Made by a program: the position numbers and the translations under genes
Assembly: GCA_947044405.1 (NCBI GenBank)
Contig: CAMRHE010000461.1
Span: forward strand, 496,001 to 560,000
DNA: 64,000 nucleotides
Direction of reading: 5' to 3'
Source: Leptodactylus fallax
Lineage: Eukaryota > Chordata > Amphibia > Anura > Leptodactylidae
The notes under the pieces: model-generated
The model's database searches: none
What the model saw: the letters and a program-made list of their open reading frames with translations, nothing else
What the model was told of the DNA's origin: nothing
Shown here: one piece after another, positions 22,104 through 33,573 of the stretch
Position numbering within the stretch: position 1 is the first letter of the stretch
Layout: each line of letters begins with the position of its first letter

Positions 22104-22524
22104 TGTCAGAATCCTGGTGTCAGAATGGTGTATTTTTCTAATTTACCACCAGTGGCCGCTGTTTCTTTCACGCTGAACTATTGTATTGCACTTTCACTCC
22201 TCACCACTGGAGGCTGCTGTGATATCCTAGGATTTGCCCTTAACCAAGATGATCGATGTGTGCCAACTTGAAGCCATCTTGTTTCCTGTTTGGGCCTATT
22301 TATACCCATGAGGCAATTCAACCATTGCTTGAGTATTGTGATTTGTTTCCAGTCTCCAGCTCCTCTGAACTGTCTTTCCCAGACTGTTCCTACTCCTTGC
22401 TGTATTACCCTTGCGATCTACACCTCAAGCCACACCCCGGACTACTACTCTACAACATCTAACTGCGCCTGGCTTTCTTCCATCTGGCCACTAGATTCCA
22501 GCCGTGAGTACCAGTATCGTAACA
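22104..22524 (+). repeat. 3' LTR of Gypsy element 2
   Basis: Starts TGTCAGAATCCTGG directly after a purine-rich AAAGAGGGAATAA polypurine-like tract, and ends GTATCGTAACA. Colinear with the 5' LTR. Confidence 0.92.
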
Positions 22525-22974
22525 GGCATTTTCCCATCTCCCTGTTTCAACAGCTTTCCCTGCGGTCTCTTCTTTTCACTTCCTGTTTTCTTCAGCAAGC
22601 TGATGGGAGGTCTTTGACTGTTTTATGAACAGGACACTATGAAGTATCACAATAGATATAGAAATATATGATATAGAATTATAATATAAATGCAGATCAA
22701 ATTTTATCAGCAAACTGCAATTAGCTAAACTGATTGTCCTGACCACAGAGGTGTACAGTACATAACAGTGGGAGCACTTAGCCCACCCAGAGAACAGTGA
22801 CTCATTACTCCATTCTGTCTTATCAGATACAGGTTGTTCACCAAGGAAATGAGTAAACAATGGGAGGAATAATCTAACATAGCAGGCAAACAAAGCAATG
22901 TATTTATGAAATCTCTTGACTTTACATAAGCTAGCTGTATAGATAGGATTCTTGAGATGGGAATACCTCCTTAA

Positions 22975-25491
22975 AAGCTACCATATATGTATCGGAAATA
23001 AAGTCTGCCTATAATTTGTAAGACTATCTTCACGACAGGGCTTCAAAACATCTTCAAAATTTTCAAAAATTGATAGAAAACATCTTTTAGGGTACAGGAC
23101 AAGAGTATAGTACTTTGCACTTGACCTGTGTCTTACAAACTGTCATGCATTCTTTTAAATATGTATTTGAAAAGTCTTCTTGTGCTCCATAAAGGACAAG
23201 ATTTTAAAAGAACGCCCAGACAAAAACTTAAACTACTCCTTTTTCAATGACTTTTCAATGGCTTTTGTTCTGTTCTGTACTAAGATAACAAATAAAGAAA
23301 AAACTAAGAAAAAACAGCACTCACGGGTTTGAAAAATTCTATTGCTCCCTTATTAATTTATAGAGAAACAGTAAATAAAAAAATAACTTTAGAGCAATAG
23401 GTGAGCCAGCTGGATGAAAAAGAAGGCTACATGCTTTGGAATATAAATTCTTTGCCATCCTACAACAAAAATAATAAATTGGCAAGAGAACTCTGAACCT
23501 AGAAAGAACTCTCCTAATTTTTAGAGGATACAGCATTTATTGAGGAATGGAAGCAGATTCATCTACAGTGCTCATTAATCTTTTAAAACTTACCTTGAAA
23601 CAAAATGAACAGGAGTATGCACTTATAGCAGCCGAATTATACCAGGCAAAAGCCAAATTGTAAACATGTTTTACGGAGAATCAAGCACAAACCTTTTTTA
23701 AGACGTTGGAAAAGAGACTAATTCCTATACAAGCTGACAAGAAAAAAGAGGAAAAGAAACACATTTTATGCAATAAATATGACTATGATATGACACGTGT
23801 TTTTGAATGGAGTAATAAGAGCCAAAGGTGAATGAGATTGTCAAAGAGAGAATGATATGATATCATATTAGACTACTGAGGTTCTAGTTTTTCTGAGTCC
23901 TCTATAAATATGGTGAAACTTCCAGAGATGATGTTCATGACTGGAATAGAGTTAGAAGGAGAACACAGAGAGGTAGAAGGAAGATGAGGCCTTAAAACCA
24001 GTTACAAGAGGAAACAGGTCAGTTGGAAACAATAACATTCTCTGAGAACAGTAGTAAGTCTCACTGATTTTGAGTTAAATTAGGATTGCATTTTTCTTTT
24101 ACCAAAAGGAGTCAATTACAGTTGATGGAGACATTTGATTTGGTGTATTTTAAAACTGAACTATTTAAAGGGAGTCTATCACCTCCTCGCCCAAACATAT
24201 TGAGCTGCCACCACCATGTTACAAAGTACATTACAATGATAAACAGCATATTTTTATGATGTATGTCACGTTTGTAAATTTGGCAAAAAAACAACTTTGA
24301 AGCCTTATGCAAATTAGGCAGTTGGTGCACTGGGGGCAGGAATTCAGCATCTTGGAGCACCACTCTGGCCAGTGAGACCCCTAACATCTCCTGCTGGAAC
24401 AACCACGTAAAGTAAGAATTGATCCTCCCACTGCTTTGCCATCACTCATCCTACTTGAACAGCAAGAAAAGTGTTTCTAGAGCTGAAAACCTCCAGACAG
24501 TGCACCAACTGTCTCATATATAACAAAGGTATATAACTGCTCTGAAATCACTGATGAGTGCATCTAACCACTCGCTTTTGGGGACTCAGTAACTCCAATG
24601 ATTGCCTTGATCAGTACTGATGGATGCATCCATGCTGCTTCTAAAAACAGGATGGCACTGTGGGGGTCATTATGTTATATGTGGGGGTTCTGTGGGGTCA
24701 TTATGTTATATGTGGGGGTCATTATATTTAACATGGGGGTACTGTGGATGCCATTATGTTATATGTTGAGAGCATTATGTTACACATGGAGGCACTGTGA
24801 GGTCCCATATGTTACACTGTTGGAAACTTTATGTTATATATGGGGAACATTATATTTTTCTTGGGGACACTGAAGGGAAGAGATGAGCAAACCATTTTGT
24901 AACTAAATGGTTTCGACCAAAAGTTTTTGTTTTTAATGAAGCTGAAATCTTTGTGATTCAAACTAAAATGGCCACCACGACATATATTAAATAAATATAA
25001 AATACAGAGGACAAGGACCACATGGGCTCTGTGAGTTAGACTGGATTCTGACAACACCTGACAGCCTTTCAATCATGAGTACTAGGCGATAGAGATTGAT
25101 GAACCTTTCAAGATTTGATTTGTTTTGGGTTGAGGTGGCTTGAGTCACAGATTTGTTTAGAGTTAAACAAGCTTGGTATGACCCATGCCTTAAATTGACT
25201 CAAAACATAGTGTATAACACTATCAGAGCTCCTAGGAACCTATCTATCCAATTTCTAGCTCTCTAAGGCAAACACGGCCAAAGTAATGTCAAAATGAAAG
25301 TGACATGTGTCTATGGAGAAAAACAGATGGTAAGCAGTGGATATAAACAGAGTTTAATCATACACTGTGCTGATACTCACTTTTACGCATTTTAATATCT
25401 AAAACGCTCTAAAAATTACACTTTGTTTGGAGAAAAGGTACTTTCCCTTGGTTTTTTACAGATATGACAGTTTTATATATACAGTTGAAAC
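22975..25491. other. Non-coding DNA with a degenerate short repeat
   Basis: No gene is recognised. Short frames here lack domain features. TTTAAAGGGAGTCTATCACC near 24163 resembles the end of a TTAA-type frog repeat without a partner. At 24650-24870 a loose GGGGGTCATTATGTTATATG unit recurs five or six times. At ~24876 AGAGATGAGCAAACC resembles a hAT terminus, also without a partner. Confidence 0.45.
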
Positions 25492-26622
25492 CAGAAATTT
25501 ACATACACTATATAAAAAGACACATATGCATGTTTTTCTCACTATCCGACATTATATCAGAATAAACCTCTCCCATTTTAGATCAATTAGGATTACCAAA
25601 ATTATTTATATTTGCCAAATGCCAGAATAATGAGAGAGAGAGAATTTTTTAAGGCATTTTCATTACTTTCTGCAAACTCAAAAGTTTGCATACATTTCAT
25701 TAGTATTTGGTACCATTGCCCTTAAACTGTATGACTTTGGTAAAACATTTTGGATATCCTTCCACAAGCTTCTCACAATAGTTGGTAGGAATTTGGGCCC
25801 ATTCCTCCTGACAGAACTGATGTAACTGAGCCATGTTTGTAGGCCGCCTTGCTCGCACCTGCCTTTTCAGATTTTCCCATACATTTTTTAAAGGATAGAG
25901 ATCAGGGCTTTGTGATGGCCACTCCAAAACATTGACTTTGTTATCCTTAAGCCACTTTGTAACCAGTTTGGCAGTATGCTTCGGGTCATTGTCCATTTGA
26001 CCCATTTGCACCCAAACTTTAACTTCCTGGCTGATGTCTTGAGATGTTGCTTCAGTATTTCCACATAATGTTCTTTCCTCATGATGCCATCTATTTTGTG
26101 AAGTGCACCAGTCCCTCCTGCAGCAAAACAACCCTACAATATGAAGCTGCCACCCCCGTGTTTCACAGTTGGAATGGTGTTCTCAGGTTTGCAAGCTTTT
26201 CCCTTTTTCCTCCAAACGTAACAATGGTCATTATGGCCAAACAGTTCAATTTTAGTTTCGTCAGACCACAGGACATGTCTCCAAAAATTAAGATCTTTGT
26301 TCCTGTGTGCATTTGCAAACATTAATCTTGCTTACCAGCTTCAGCCAGCATCTTCACAAGGTCTTTTGCTTTTGTTCTTGGGTTGATATGCACATTTCGT
26401 AACAAAGCACGTTCATCTCTGGGACACAGAACCCGTTTCCTTCCTGAGCGGTATTATGGCTGGACATTTCCATCTTGTTTTTACTTATCAGAAACTTCCA
26501 AAGACATGACATCATCATATGAACTGTCCCAAATTGTTAAAAGGCATAGTAATCTTAGTGTATGGAAACTTTTGACTTTGCAGAAAGTAATAAAAATGCC
26601 TTAAAAAATTCTCTCTCTCTCA
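25492..26622 (-). mobile_element. Tc1-like element (Sleeping Beauty/Frog Prince type), truncated
   Basis: The left end is CAGTTGAAACCAGAAATTTA next to TA. The long inverted repeat contains an inner copy (AAAAGTTTGCATACA). On the right the inverted match (CAGAAAGTAATAAAAATGCC, then TTAAAAAATTCTCTCTCT) stops at about 26622, so the outer ~130 bp of the right arm are missing. A Penelope-like element follows at once. The loss of one end makes it immobile. Confidence 0.88.
25700..26517 (-). pseudogene. Tc1 transposase pseudogene with Glu-to-Lys change
   Basis: Read leftwards: a damaged N-terminal half (ERALLRNVHINPRTKAKDL), then [12 protein letters not shown] with the first Asp, KHGGGSF, and after a frame change QMDNDPKHTAKLV with the second Asp. 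SPDLYPLKNVW follows, where the catalytic Glu of PIENVW is Lys. It ends GTKY and a stop at 25700. The residue spacing fits DD34E. It is inactive by frameshift and by loss of the catalytic Glu. Confidence 0.9.
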
Positions 26623-26945
26623 TATATAAAAATAATAAAGTTCAAAGCAGCACAGTAACCAAACTGGACGAGTGCAAATCCAACAGAAGACGGCTCCTTC
26701 TTCTCAATGTATAAGCAAAACAGAATGGCAGCAAAAAAAACGTTTTTTGAACTTGTCAATAACCGTTTGAAAATTTATAGAAGTAATCTTGAGGATGTGA
26801 AGAGAGGAAAGTGGTATCGCGACAATGAAGACTATCGGCTAGGCAGTATTTATAACTGGTAACAGACATCTCTCCCTAAGGGAACACAAGCTACAAGGGA
26901 GTTTACACGCAAGAGGAAACAGTCTCCAAAAAAAAGCCCAATACC

Positions 26946-28620
26946 GTGGAGCAAGAGTCTACCCCATCACCATCTTTTTTAGGACATCAACTATCTACAC
27001 AGAAGTTCGACGACATAGAAGGAGAGGAGGGAAGAGACATCGTAAGTGAACCAAAATACAGAGGCCTCAGGAACAGGACTGTTCAAGTGCGCTCAGGGAA
27101 CCCCAAGAAAGTGGGACTGAGCCATTAGTGGTAAATATATAATCTAAAAATTTGTCTGTATCTCAATTAGCAGTTTTATCTAAAGGATTATCATTTTGCC
27201 CAAGCAAGGGTCCTGACTGGTTTCAATTAGAAATTGATTTGTTTTGTTTTTTTCGGTCACTTAAACTCAAATATTGGTTTACATCACAAAAACAGAGTTC
27301 TAGTATAGGTAATGTTTCTAATCAGATACCCTCTGTGGACAAAGTCCCATATACTGATCATTTAAGACTGAAAGATTTTGGTTTAAGAAATAGAAGTACC
27401 GGCCTAATATCAGGAGTGAGGAGGTGAAGGCATTGCAGGAATTGGTCCATGATGGCGACATCACCATCAAACCTGCAGATAAGGGTGGTGCTGTTGTTGT
27501 CATTGACATGATTAAATATCTTGGTGAAATTCAATGGCAGCTTTCGGATACTATAGTTTATAAAAAAAACTTTCTGCAGATCCGAAATTTGCCTTTTCTA
27601 GAAAGATTCAAAATCTTCTTATGGAGATGAAAAATTGATTGATGAAGATTTATATAATTATCTTTTGATTGATTATCCAGTCACTCCAGTCATATATGTT
27701 CTCCCGAAAATCCACAAAAATTTGGAAAATCCACCGGGAAGACCCATAGTCTCGGGCTGTGGCTCAATATTTTCGAATGTTTCTATTTTTTTTTATAAAA
27801 TACTTAGAACATTTTCAACAGGTGTCTCATTTATTAGAGATACATCAGATTTTTTTGTGTAAATTATGTGAGGTGGTTATTCCAGATAATATAGATCTAT
27901 TGTTGGTGTCATTTGATGTGACTGCGTTATATACCTCAATTAATGATGAGAGGGGTTTACAAGCTGTGAAGAAAAAACTAGATAACTCAGTATACTCAGC
28001 AGAAATTTGTGATTTGGTGTTGTTTGATTGTTACATTTAGTCTTAACACACAATTATTTTTTATTTGGTGATGAATTTTTGTTGCAATTAAGAGGTACGG
28101 CGATGGGCGCAAATATGCCAATATCATTATGACATCCTTGGAGGAGGACCTCGTCTATGTGTCCCACCACTTCAGTCATGTACTGCGGTGATGGCGATAC
28201 ATAGACGATGTCTTCCTCCTATGGACTAGTACTTCTTCACTATTGATTGACTTTCATATGTATTTGAACGACATTGACCCTGATATAAAATTCATTGTTG
28301 TTCAGTCACCTACTCAGTTGCAGTTTTTGGATGTATTGGATAGTTTAACAGGGAATGTATTGTCCACAAAAATTTACCATAAACCAACTGATCGTAATAA
28401 TTTGCTCAAGTATGAGAGCAGTCATCCAAGACCTATGGTTAGGTTGTTGCCTTTCAGTCAATTTTTGTGTGTAAAGAAAATTGATAGTGAGTCGTCTATG
28501 GTTCGACCTGATATGGACGCAAGGGCTCTTAAATTTCAACATAGAGGTTATCCAAGAAGTGTGATAAGTAAAAACAGGAAAAAGGCTAAATTCCCTTTAT
28601 TTCTACATACAATAATTTAA
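26946..28620 (+). pseudogene. Penelope-like reverse transcriptase (multiply frameshifted)
   Basis: Pieces lie in successive frames: VLSKGLSFCPSKGPDW with RSLKLKYWF, then ITIKPADKGGAVVVID, then PVIYVLPKIHKNLENPPGRP with IVSGCGS, then LLLVSFDVTALYTSIN, RGTAMGAN, the active-site block RYIDDVFLLW (~28196-28225), and QLQFLDVL with STKIYHKPTDRNN. These are the RT motifs of Penelope-like elements, with YIDD intact in sequence but not in a usable frame. At least five frame changes occur. Confidence 0.9.
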
Positions 28621-28699
28621 ATGACCGAATAGGCGACATAGTGCGCAGACATTGGGCGTTCTTAAAATGAGTCCTTTACATATTCCAGAATTTCAGTCC

Positions 28700-29246
28700 C
28701 CCCATTCTTTCATATAGAAGAGTTAGAGGTATAGGGGATCAGATCGTCCATTCAGATGTGGGGAGCTTTAAAAAACATAGGCAGGTAACCCTCAGGGGAA
28801 GCTCTAGAAAGGGATGTTTCCCTTGTCGTACTTGTGCCAATTGTACTCTTATGAGCAAAGGTGACCGTTTTGTACATAATGGCACAGAATATAAAATACA
28901 TCATTATCTCACGTGTGACAGTGAGTTTGTCATATATATGTTAACTTGTCCTTGTGGACTAATTTATATTGGCGAGACTACGCTTGACCTCAAGACCAGA
29001 CTCAATCAACATCGCTATACAATACGTAAGCTTAAAAAAGATTTACCTGTTTCTAAACACCTCAGTGAATTCAAACATACGTAACAACAATTGAGATTCA
29101 GAATTATAGACCATATTCCACCACTTAGACGTGGAGGTAATAGGGAACTATTATTAAAAAGACGTGAGTTACAATGGATACATAAACTCAATGCTCTTAA
29201 GCCTCATGGTCTAAATGTTGATTATAAAGTTTCCACTATATGTTAG
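28700..29246 (+). pseudogene. Penelope-like GIY-YIG endonuclease domain
   Basis: A Cys-rich linker (RKGCFPCRTCANC) precedes the GIY-YIG nuclease, with YMLTCPCGLIYIGET (~28939-28983), then TRLNQHRYTIR and a KHLSEFKH region. A TAA at 29082-29084 interrupts the frame, which continues in register to [19 protein letters not shown] and GLNVDY before the true stop at 29244-29246. In known Penelope-like elements this domain nicks target DNA for target-primed reverse transcription. Confidence 0.9.
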
Positions 29247-30604
29247 GGTAGTGGTTTGCCTGTGGGTCTGTGGAAGGATTCCCTCAATACTTGCTCAGTT
29301 GCATTTAGTGATTTAAGTAAAATAATTTTTATATTTTTGTTTAGATGTATATATGTTAATTATACTTTTTTTTTCTTTTTTAGATCTACACTAATTGATT
29401 TACACTAGTACTATGGGTTGATTTAATCTGAAATTCTGGAACATCCCATCTACTATAATGAACATCTCATCATAATTATAATATACAGTCCATTATTTTT
29501 TATATGTTTTTTTTTAAATAATTTTTTTCTTGTGGTTCTAAGCACATCAATTGTCAAACCTTTGAACATAGCTGTGTTTTATTGAATAAAGGTTCATTGT
29601 TAATTTGTTTGCTTTATTTTTATTTTATTTATTCTTTATTATTTTTATTTATTTTTTCACCAATATTATTTTTTTCATTTATTATTTTTTAATAATTATT
29701 ATTTTTATTTTACTCAGTTTTTTTTGTTTTTTTGTTTTGTTATTATTTTTCTCCACACTGTATTAGGCATATGTACGATCCCAAAGGCTTTCTTTGAGGT
29801 ATAGATGGTTCTCTGGTCTAGTTCTGGATCAGATCACCTTATTACCTAATGTGGTGGGGTTGTGGTTTAGGTACTTCACCCTTACCATACAGTCTGGTTG
29901 ATCGCAGGGAGTGGGAGTTCTGACCTCAAGTTGGTTGGGTCTCCCACTCTGCCTTTAATAGTGGAGCATTAAATTAAATATTTATTATTTTATTTTATTT
30001 TTTTATTATTTTATTTTATTTTTTTATTATTTCATTTTATTGTTATTGTCTTATATACTGATGTACATATTCACTTTATGCTCCCTATGTGTGGCCTCTA
30101 ATTGGTTCTGCGCTTATTTGACATGCGTAGTTAAGCTCTCTGGCATTTGCCAGTACTAATCATGTCTGCATATTGTCTTTAACACTAATGCGCATGCGCG
30201 GACATGCACTTTTGATGTGCTTAGTTTCCCTAGTTTCCTTTTCTTTTCCAGACATGCGCAGTAGCGCTTTTTGTACGCTAGGATCGCCATGACATGTGTT
30301 TATGCAGCTGGTTTATGATCCTTGATCTATAGTAAGTGGGAATGTTCCAATTAGTTTTAATATTAACACCTGTAGACTAATCATGTTGTGTACACTGTTT
30401 TTCTACTAGTTTATAATATTTTATCATTTGCTCTACATGCTGTTTTAATGTATGTACCTATTAAGTATTTTGCACTTTATTTCAATGCACTTTTTCACTA
30501 TTGCACATTTGTATTTTACACTATTCTATATAATTGAATGATAATTGTAATAATTTCACTGGGGATTGGATATCCCATATATTGTTGTCAGTATCACTAC
30601 ATTT
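29247..30604 (+). other. 3' untranslated region of the Penelope-like element
   Basis: No gene. It is extremely A/T-rich, with repeated TTATTATTTTATTTTATTTT blocks at 29620-29720 and 29980-30050, and GCGCATGCGCGGAC/GACATGCGCAGTAGCGC motifs near 30190-30275. The position between the GIY-YIG stop and the terminal hairpin motif makes it the element's 3' region. Confidence 0.6.
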
Positions 30605-30652
30605 TGCTTGAGAAAGGTTCTAGATGTGAACCGAAACGTCGCTTTGAAATAA
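30605..30652 (+). ncRNA. Hammerhead-ribozyme-like tail, degenerate (copy 1)
   Basis: A perfect 5-bp stem (GGTTC, loop, GAACC) sits between TTGAGAA and GAAACGTCG. In hammerhead terms this would be core CUGANGA, stem II, then GAAA with a one-pair stem III and U-H cleavage site. The core here is altered (the invariant G before the last A is A), so it is probably inactive. Penelope-like elements are known to carry hammerheads with short stem III. See copies at 47022 (minus) and 49250. Confidence 0.45.
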
Positions 30653-30693
30653 ATCCACTATTTTTTGAAACTCTGTAGTGCGCCATTCTGTTT

Positions 30694-30699
<6 letters not shown>

Positions 30700-30735
<36 letters not shown>
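30700..30735. repeat. (TA)n microsatellite
   Basis: A TA run at the 3' limit of the Penelope-like element. Confidence 0.95.
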
Positions 30736-30737
<2 letters not shown>

Positions 30738-31972
30738 TAGAGGAAGGACTCGGCTTCGCAGGGTATATTTCATTTTTTGTTTGTGTAGTGACCCCATAAG
30801 AATTGGCCAGTTTTGCACTTGACATCCAGTATGGCAGTCCTGTATAGGTATAGTCTATTTATGGCTGTGTTGCTATGGAAACCTGGTAAATGAAATGTGA
30901 ACTTACATTGGCTAATACACGTCATATGACTGAATATTTAAGGACCTGCGAACTGCTATTGACTCATACAGGACATAGCTTGGTTGCTATGGAAACCTGG
31001 TGTAAAGCTGTGTGTATGTCAAGACTGAACCTGCGATTTTCCATTGGTCCATAAGTGTCATGTGATCATGTGCATCTCAGTTTGGATATCAGTGAAAAAC
31101 CTGCGACCAGTTGTTATGGAAAACATGGAGTAAAGCTGTGTGTATGTGACCTTGTGTAACAGTGTCATCCACAGCGCCCTGCCCCTTTAAAGCTGACCTA
31201 CAGCAGTGAAGAAAAATGGCTGGGTTGTTATTGAAACCTGGAGTGCAGCTGTGTGCATGTGGCTGACAATGCTTTGTCAGATTGGAGACGGGCTTGGGTC
31301 TGCTGGGGAGTTTCAGCAGCTCGCTGTTGTCTGTAACATACCTTATCAAATTGGAGACAGGCTTGGGTCTGCTTAGAGTTTTCATTAGCTCAAGCAGCAG
31401 CCATGAATTTTGCTTCAGGGGACATGAGTAGTTTAAAAAACGTTTCAATTTATAAGAACGCTGAAATCCAGTATGGCAGTCCAGTCAGTGGCGTAAATAC
31501 CGGTTTAGCAGTGGTAGCAGCTGCCACAGGGCCCGGGACATTAGGGGACCCGGCGGGCCTCTGATGTTTTTTTTTTTTTAACACCAGCAGGTAATGGGCC
31601 CTATTTACTTACCGATCCCCACTCCTGCTCACGGCCGCCTGCACTTCACCTTCTGCAGAGGCGGCTGTGAGCAGGAGCGGGGATTGGTAAGTAAGGCCTG
31701 TGGGCCGTGAACCCCACAAACACTGCTATCATTATACTCTGGGGTCTTTTCAGCAGGCTTCGGGCCTCCTTGGTGGCATCCCAGATGTCGGTGGGCCAGT
31801 CCGACGTCATTATGCGTTGCGATACATGCCTGGCTCATGTGACATCTGGTCCAACATTGAAGAAGTAGCGGGAAGTGCGCATAATACTATATGAAGGAGT
31901 CACTATGATACTGTGTGCAGGGGCCACTATGGGGCAGAATACTGTCTGCAAGGGCCACTATGGGGCCTAATA

Positions 31973-33554
31973 TACTGTGTTCCAAATAATTATGCAAAAA
32001 GTGTTTAGGAGTGATAATGTAAGAATTTTTTTGTTTGTCAGTTAAACTCATTGATGGTGATGTGTGTCAGGGCTCTTTATATCACTGAAAGCAATTGCAG
32101 ACACCTGTGCTAATTAGTTTGGCAAGTGTGTCCAATTAAAGGCAAGACTACTTAAGAAGGCTGTCCCACATTATTAAGCAGCCTACATTTTCAGCCAAAA
32201 TGGAAAGAAAAAAGGATGTGTCGGCTGCTGAGAAGCAACAAATTGTGGAGTGTTTAGGTCAAGTCATGTCTACAATAAACATTGCCAAGACACTTCATCG
32301 TGATCATCGCACAATCAAGAAGTATGTAGCTGATTCACAGCACACACACGTGTGCGTGCTGATAAGGGAAAATTGAGGACTCTTTCCAACAGGCAATTAC
32401 GTCAGGTTAAAAGAGCAGCTTCAAAAATGCCTTGTCATAGCAGCAGACAAGTTTTTGAAGCTGCTGGTGCTTCCAACGTCCCCCAAACAACAAGATGCAG
32501 GGTCCTTCAGAGGTTTGCAGCTGTGCGTAAGCCATCCTGTCGACCTCCTCTATCAACTGCACACAAGCAGAAACAGCTCCAGTGGGCCAAACAATACATG
32601 AAGACTGACTTCAAAACTGTTTTGTTCACCGATGAGTGCCGTGCAACGCTCGATGGTCCAAATGGATGGAGTGGAGGATGGCTTGGTGATGGACACCCCA
32701 TGCAAACACGGCTACGGCGCCAACAAGGAGGAGGTGGAGTAATGTTTTGGGCTGGAATCATGGGGAGAGAGATTGTCGGCCCCTTTAGGATCCCTGAAGG
32801 GGTAAAGATGAACTCCATAATGGATGTGGAGTTTCTCAAACAGCACTTCCTGCCATGGTTCAAGAAGAAGAACCATGCATTCCGCAGAAAGATCATTTTC
32901 ATGCATGATAATGCACCGTCTCATGCTGCAAATAACACATCTGCATCTCTGGCTGCTATGGGCATAAAAGGGGACAAACTTATGGTGTGGCCCCCATGCT
33001 CCCCTGACCTCAACCCCATTGAGAACCTCTGGAGCATCATCAAAAGGAGTGTCTATGATGGCGGGAGGCAGTTCACATCTAAGCAACAGCTCTGGGAGGG
33101 TATTCTGTCCTCATGCAAAACAATTGAAGCAGAAACTATCCAAAAACTGACAAATTCAATGGACGAGAGAGTTCAGAAGCTTCTTTCGAACAAGGGGTCC
33201 TATGTGCAAATGTAACATCACCTCAAATAAAGTTTTGGCTTGAAAACTGTTTGATTTCAGTTTGTAATAACCTGCTAATGCTTATAATTTCACAATGACC
33301 ATTTTTTTGTTCTTAATAAAAATGAAAAGGTTGCAAATTCTGCTGTGCATAATAATTTAGAACATGCATTTTGAGTGCATTTTGAGTGTTTATTTTTTTT
33401 TTTAAATATACTGTTATCATAGGCAGTTTGTTCAAAAACATTTCAATTATACTCGAATAGTTGATGACTGGAAAATTACAATGACTGCAATTCATATAGG
33501 TAATTTTGGAAAATATGAGAGAATATTATTTGCATAATAATTTGGAACACAGTG
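31973..33554 (+). mobile_element. Tc1-related transposon, DD37E class
   Basis: The termini are (T/C)ACTGTGTTCCAAATAATT and the inverted AATTTGGAACACAGTG, flanked by TA (31971-31972; 33555-33556). Inner parts share ATTATGCA and its complement. The transposase gene has one small frame break but a full triad with 37 residues between the second Asp and the Glu, the spacing of the TRT family. It is inserted in the minisatellite of a hAT element, hence younger than that hAT. Confidence 0.88.
32200..33215 (+). pseudogene. DD37E transposase, single 2-bp frame disruption
   Basis: ATG 32200 (MERKKDVSAAEKQQIV) starts the helix-turn-helix region (STINIAKTLHRDHRTIKKYV). The reading frame slips at a CACACACACGTGTGCGTG stretch (~32341-32358), where two extra bases fit, then runs open to 33215. 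The catalytic domain has FTDECRATLDGPNGW, QQGGGGVMFWAG, FMHDNAPSHAANN and [12 protein letters not shown] count 37 residues between the second Asp and the Glu. Everything else looks sound, so this copy died by a small indel in a simple repeat. Confidence 0.88.
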
Positions 33555-33573
33555 TAGTGTATGCAGGGGCCAC

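Larger units (their letters stand above)
17326..22524 (+). mobile_element. Full-length Ty3/Gypsy chromovirus, degraded
   Basis: LTRs at 17326-17744 and 22104-22524 (TGTCAGAAT...ATAACA / CGTAACA) bracket a 4.36 kb interior with Gag, CCHC knuckle, protease, reverse transcriptase, RNase H, integrase and chromodomain in order. At least four frameshifts and one stop break it. LTRs differ by several percent by eye, including an indel near 17425/22205. The flanking pentamers GGGGT and GGCAT match at three of five positions, consistent with an old, mutated target duplication. Order and chromodomain place it with the vertebrate chromoviruses (Sushi-like). Confidence 0.93.
17320..22970. mobile_element. 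TTAA MITE split by the Gypsy element
   Basis: TTAA at 17316-17319 is followed by only AGGGGT before the Gypsy LTR. After the 3' LTR the text continues GGCATTTTCCCATCTCC, and ends GAGATGGGAATACCTCC then TTAA (22971-22974). The two ends form inverted repeats of the AGG(N)ATTCCCATCTC type. So a ~450-bp TTAA-flanked non-autonomous element was interrupted near its very first bases. The assignment is an inference from the ends. Confidence 0.6.
26623..30700 (+). mobile_element. Penelope-like retroelement, decayed
   Basis: It holds, in order, a reverse transcriptase in many broken frames, a GIY-YIG endonuclease domain, a long AT-rich 3' region and a hammerhead-like tail. The motif AAGCAAAACAGAATGGC near its 5' side (26714-26731) returns inverted near the 3' end (GCCATTCTGTTTTGCTTT, ~30682-30699). 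Penelope-like elements (Neptune, Poseidon and others in vertebrates) have this RT plus GIY-YIG layout and often complex terminal repeats. Exact ends were not determined; the 5' limit is the breakpoint of the neighbouring Tc1 copy. Confidence 0.85.
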
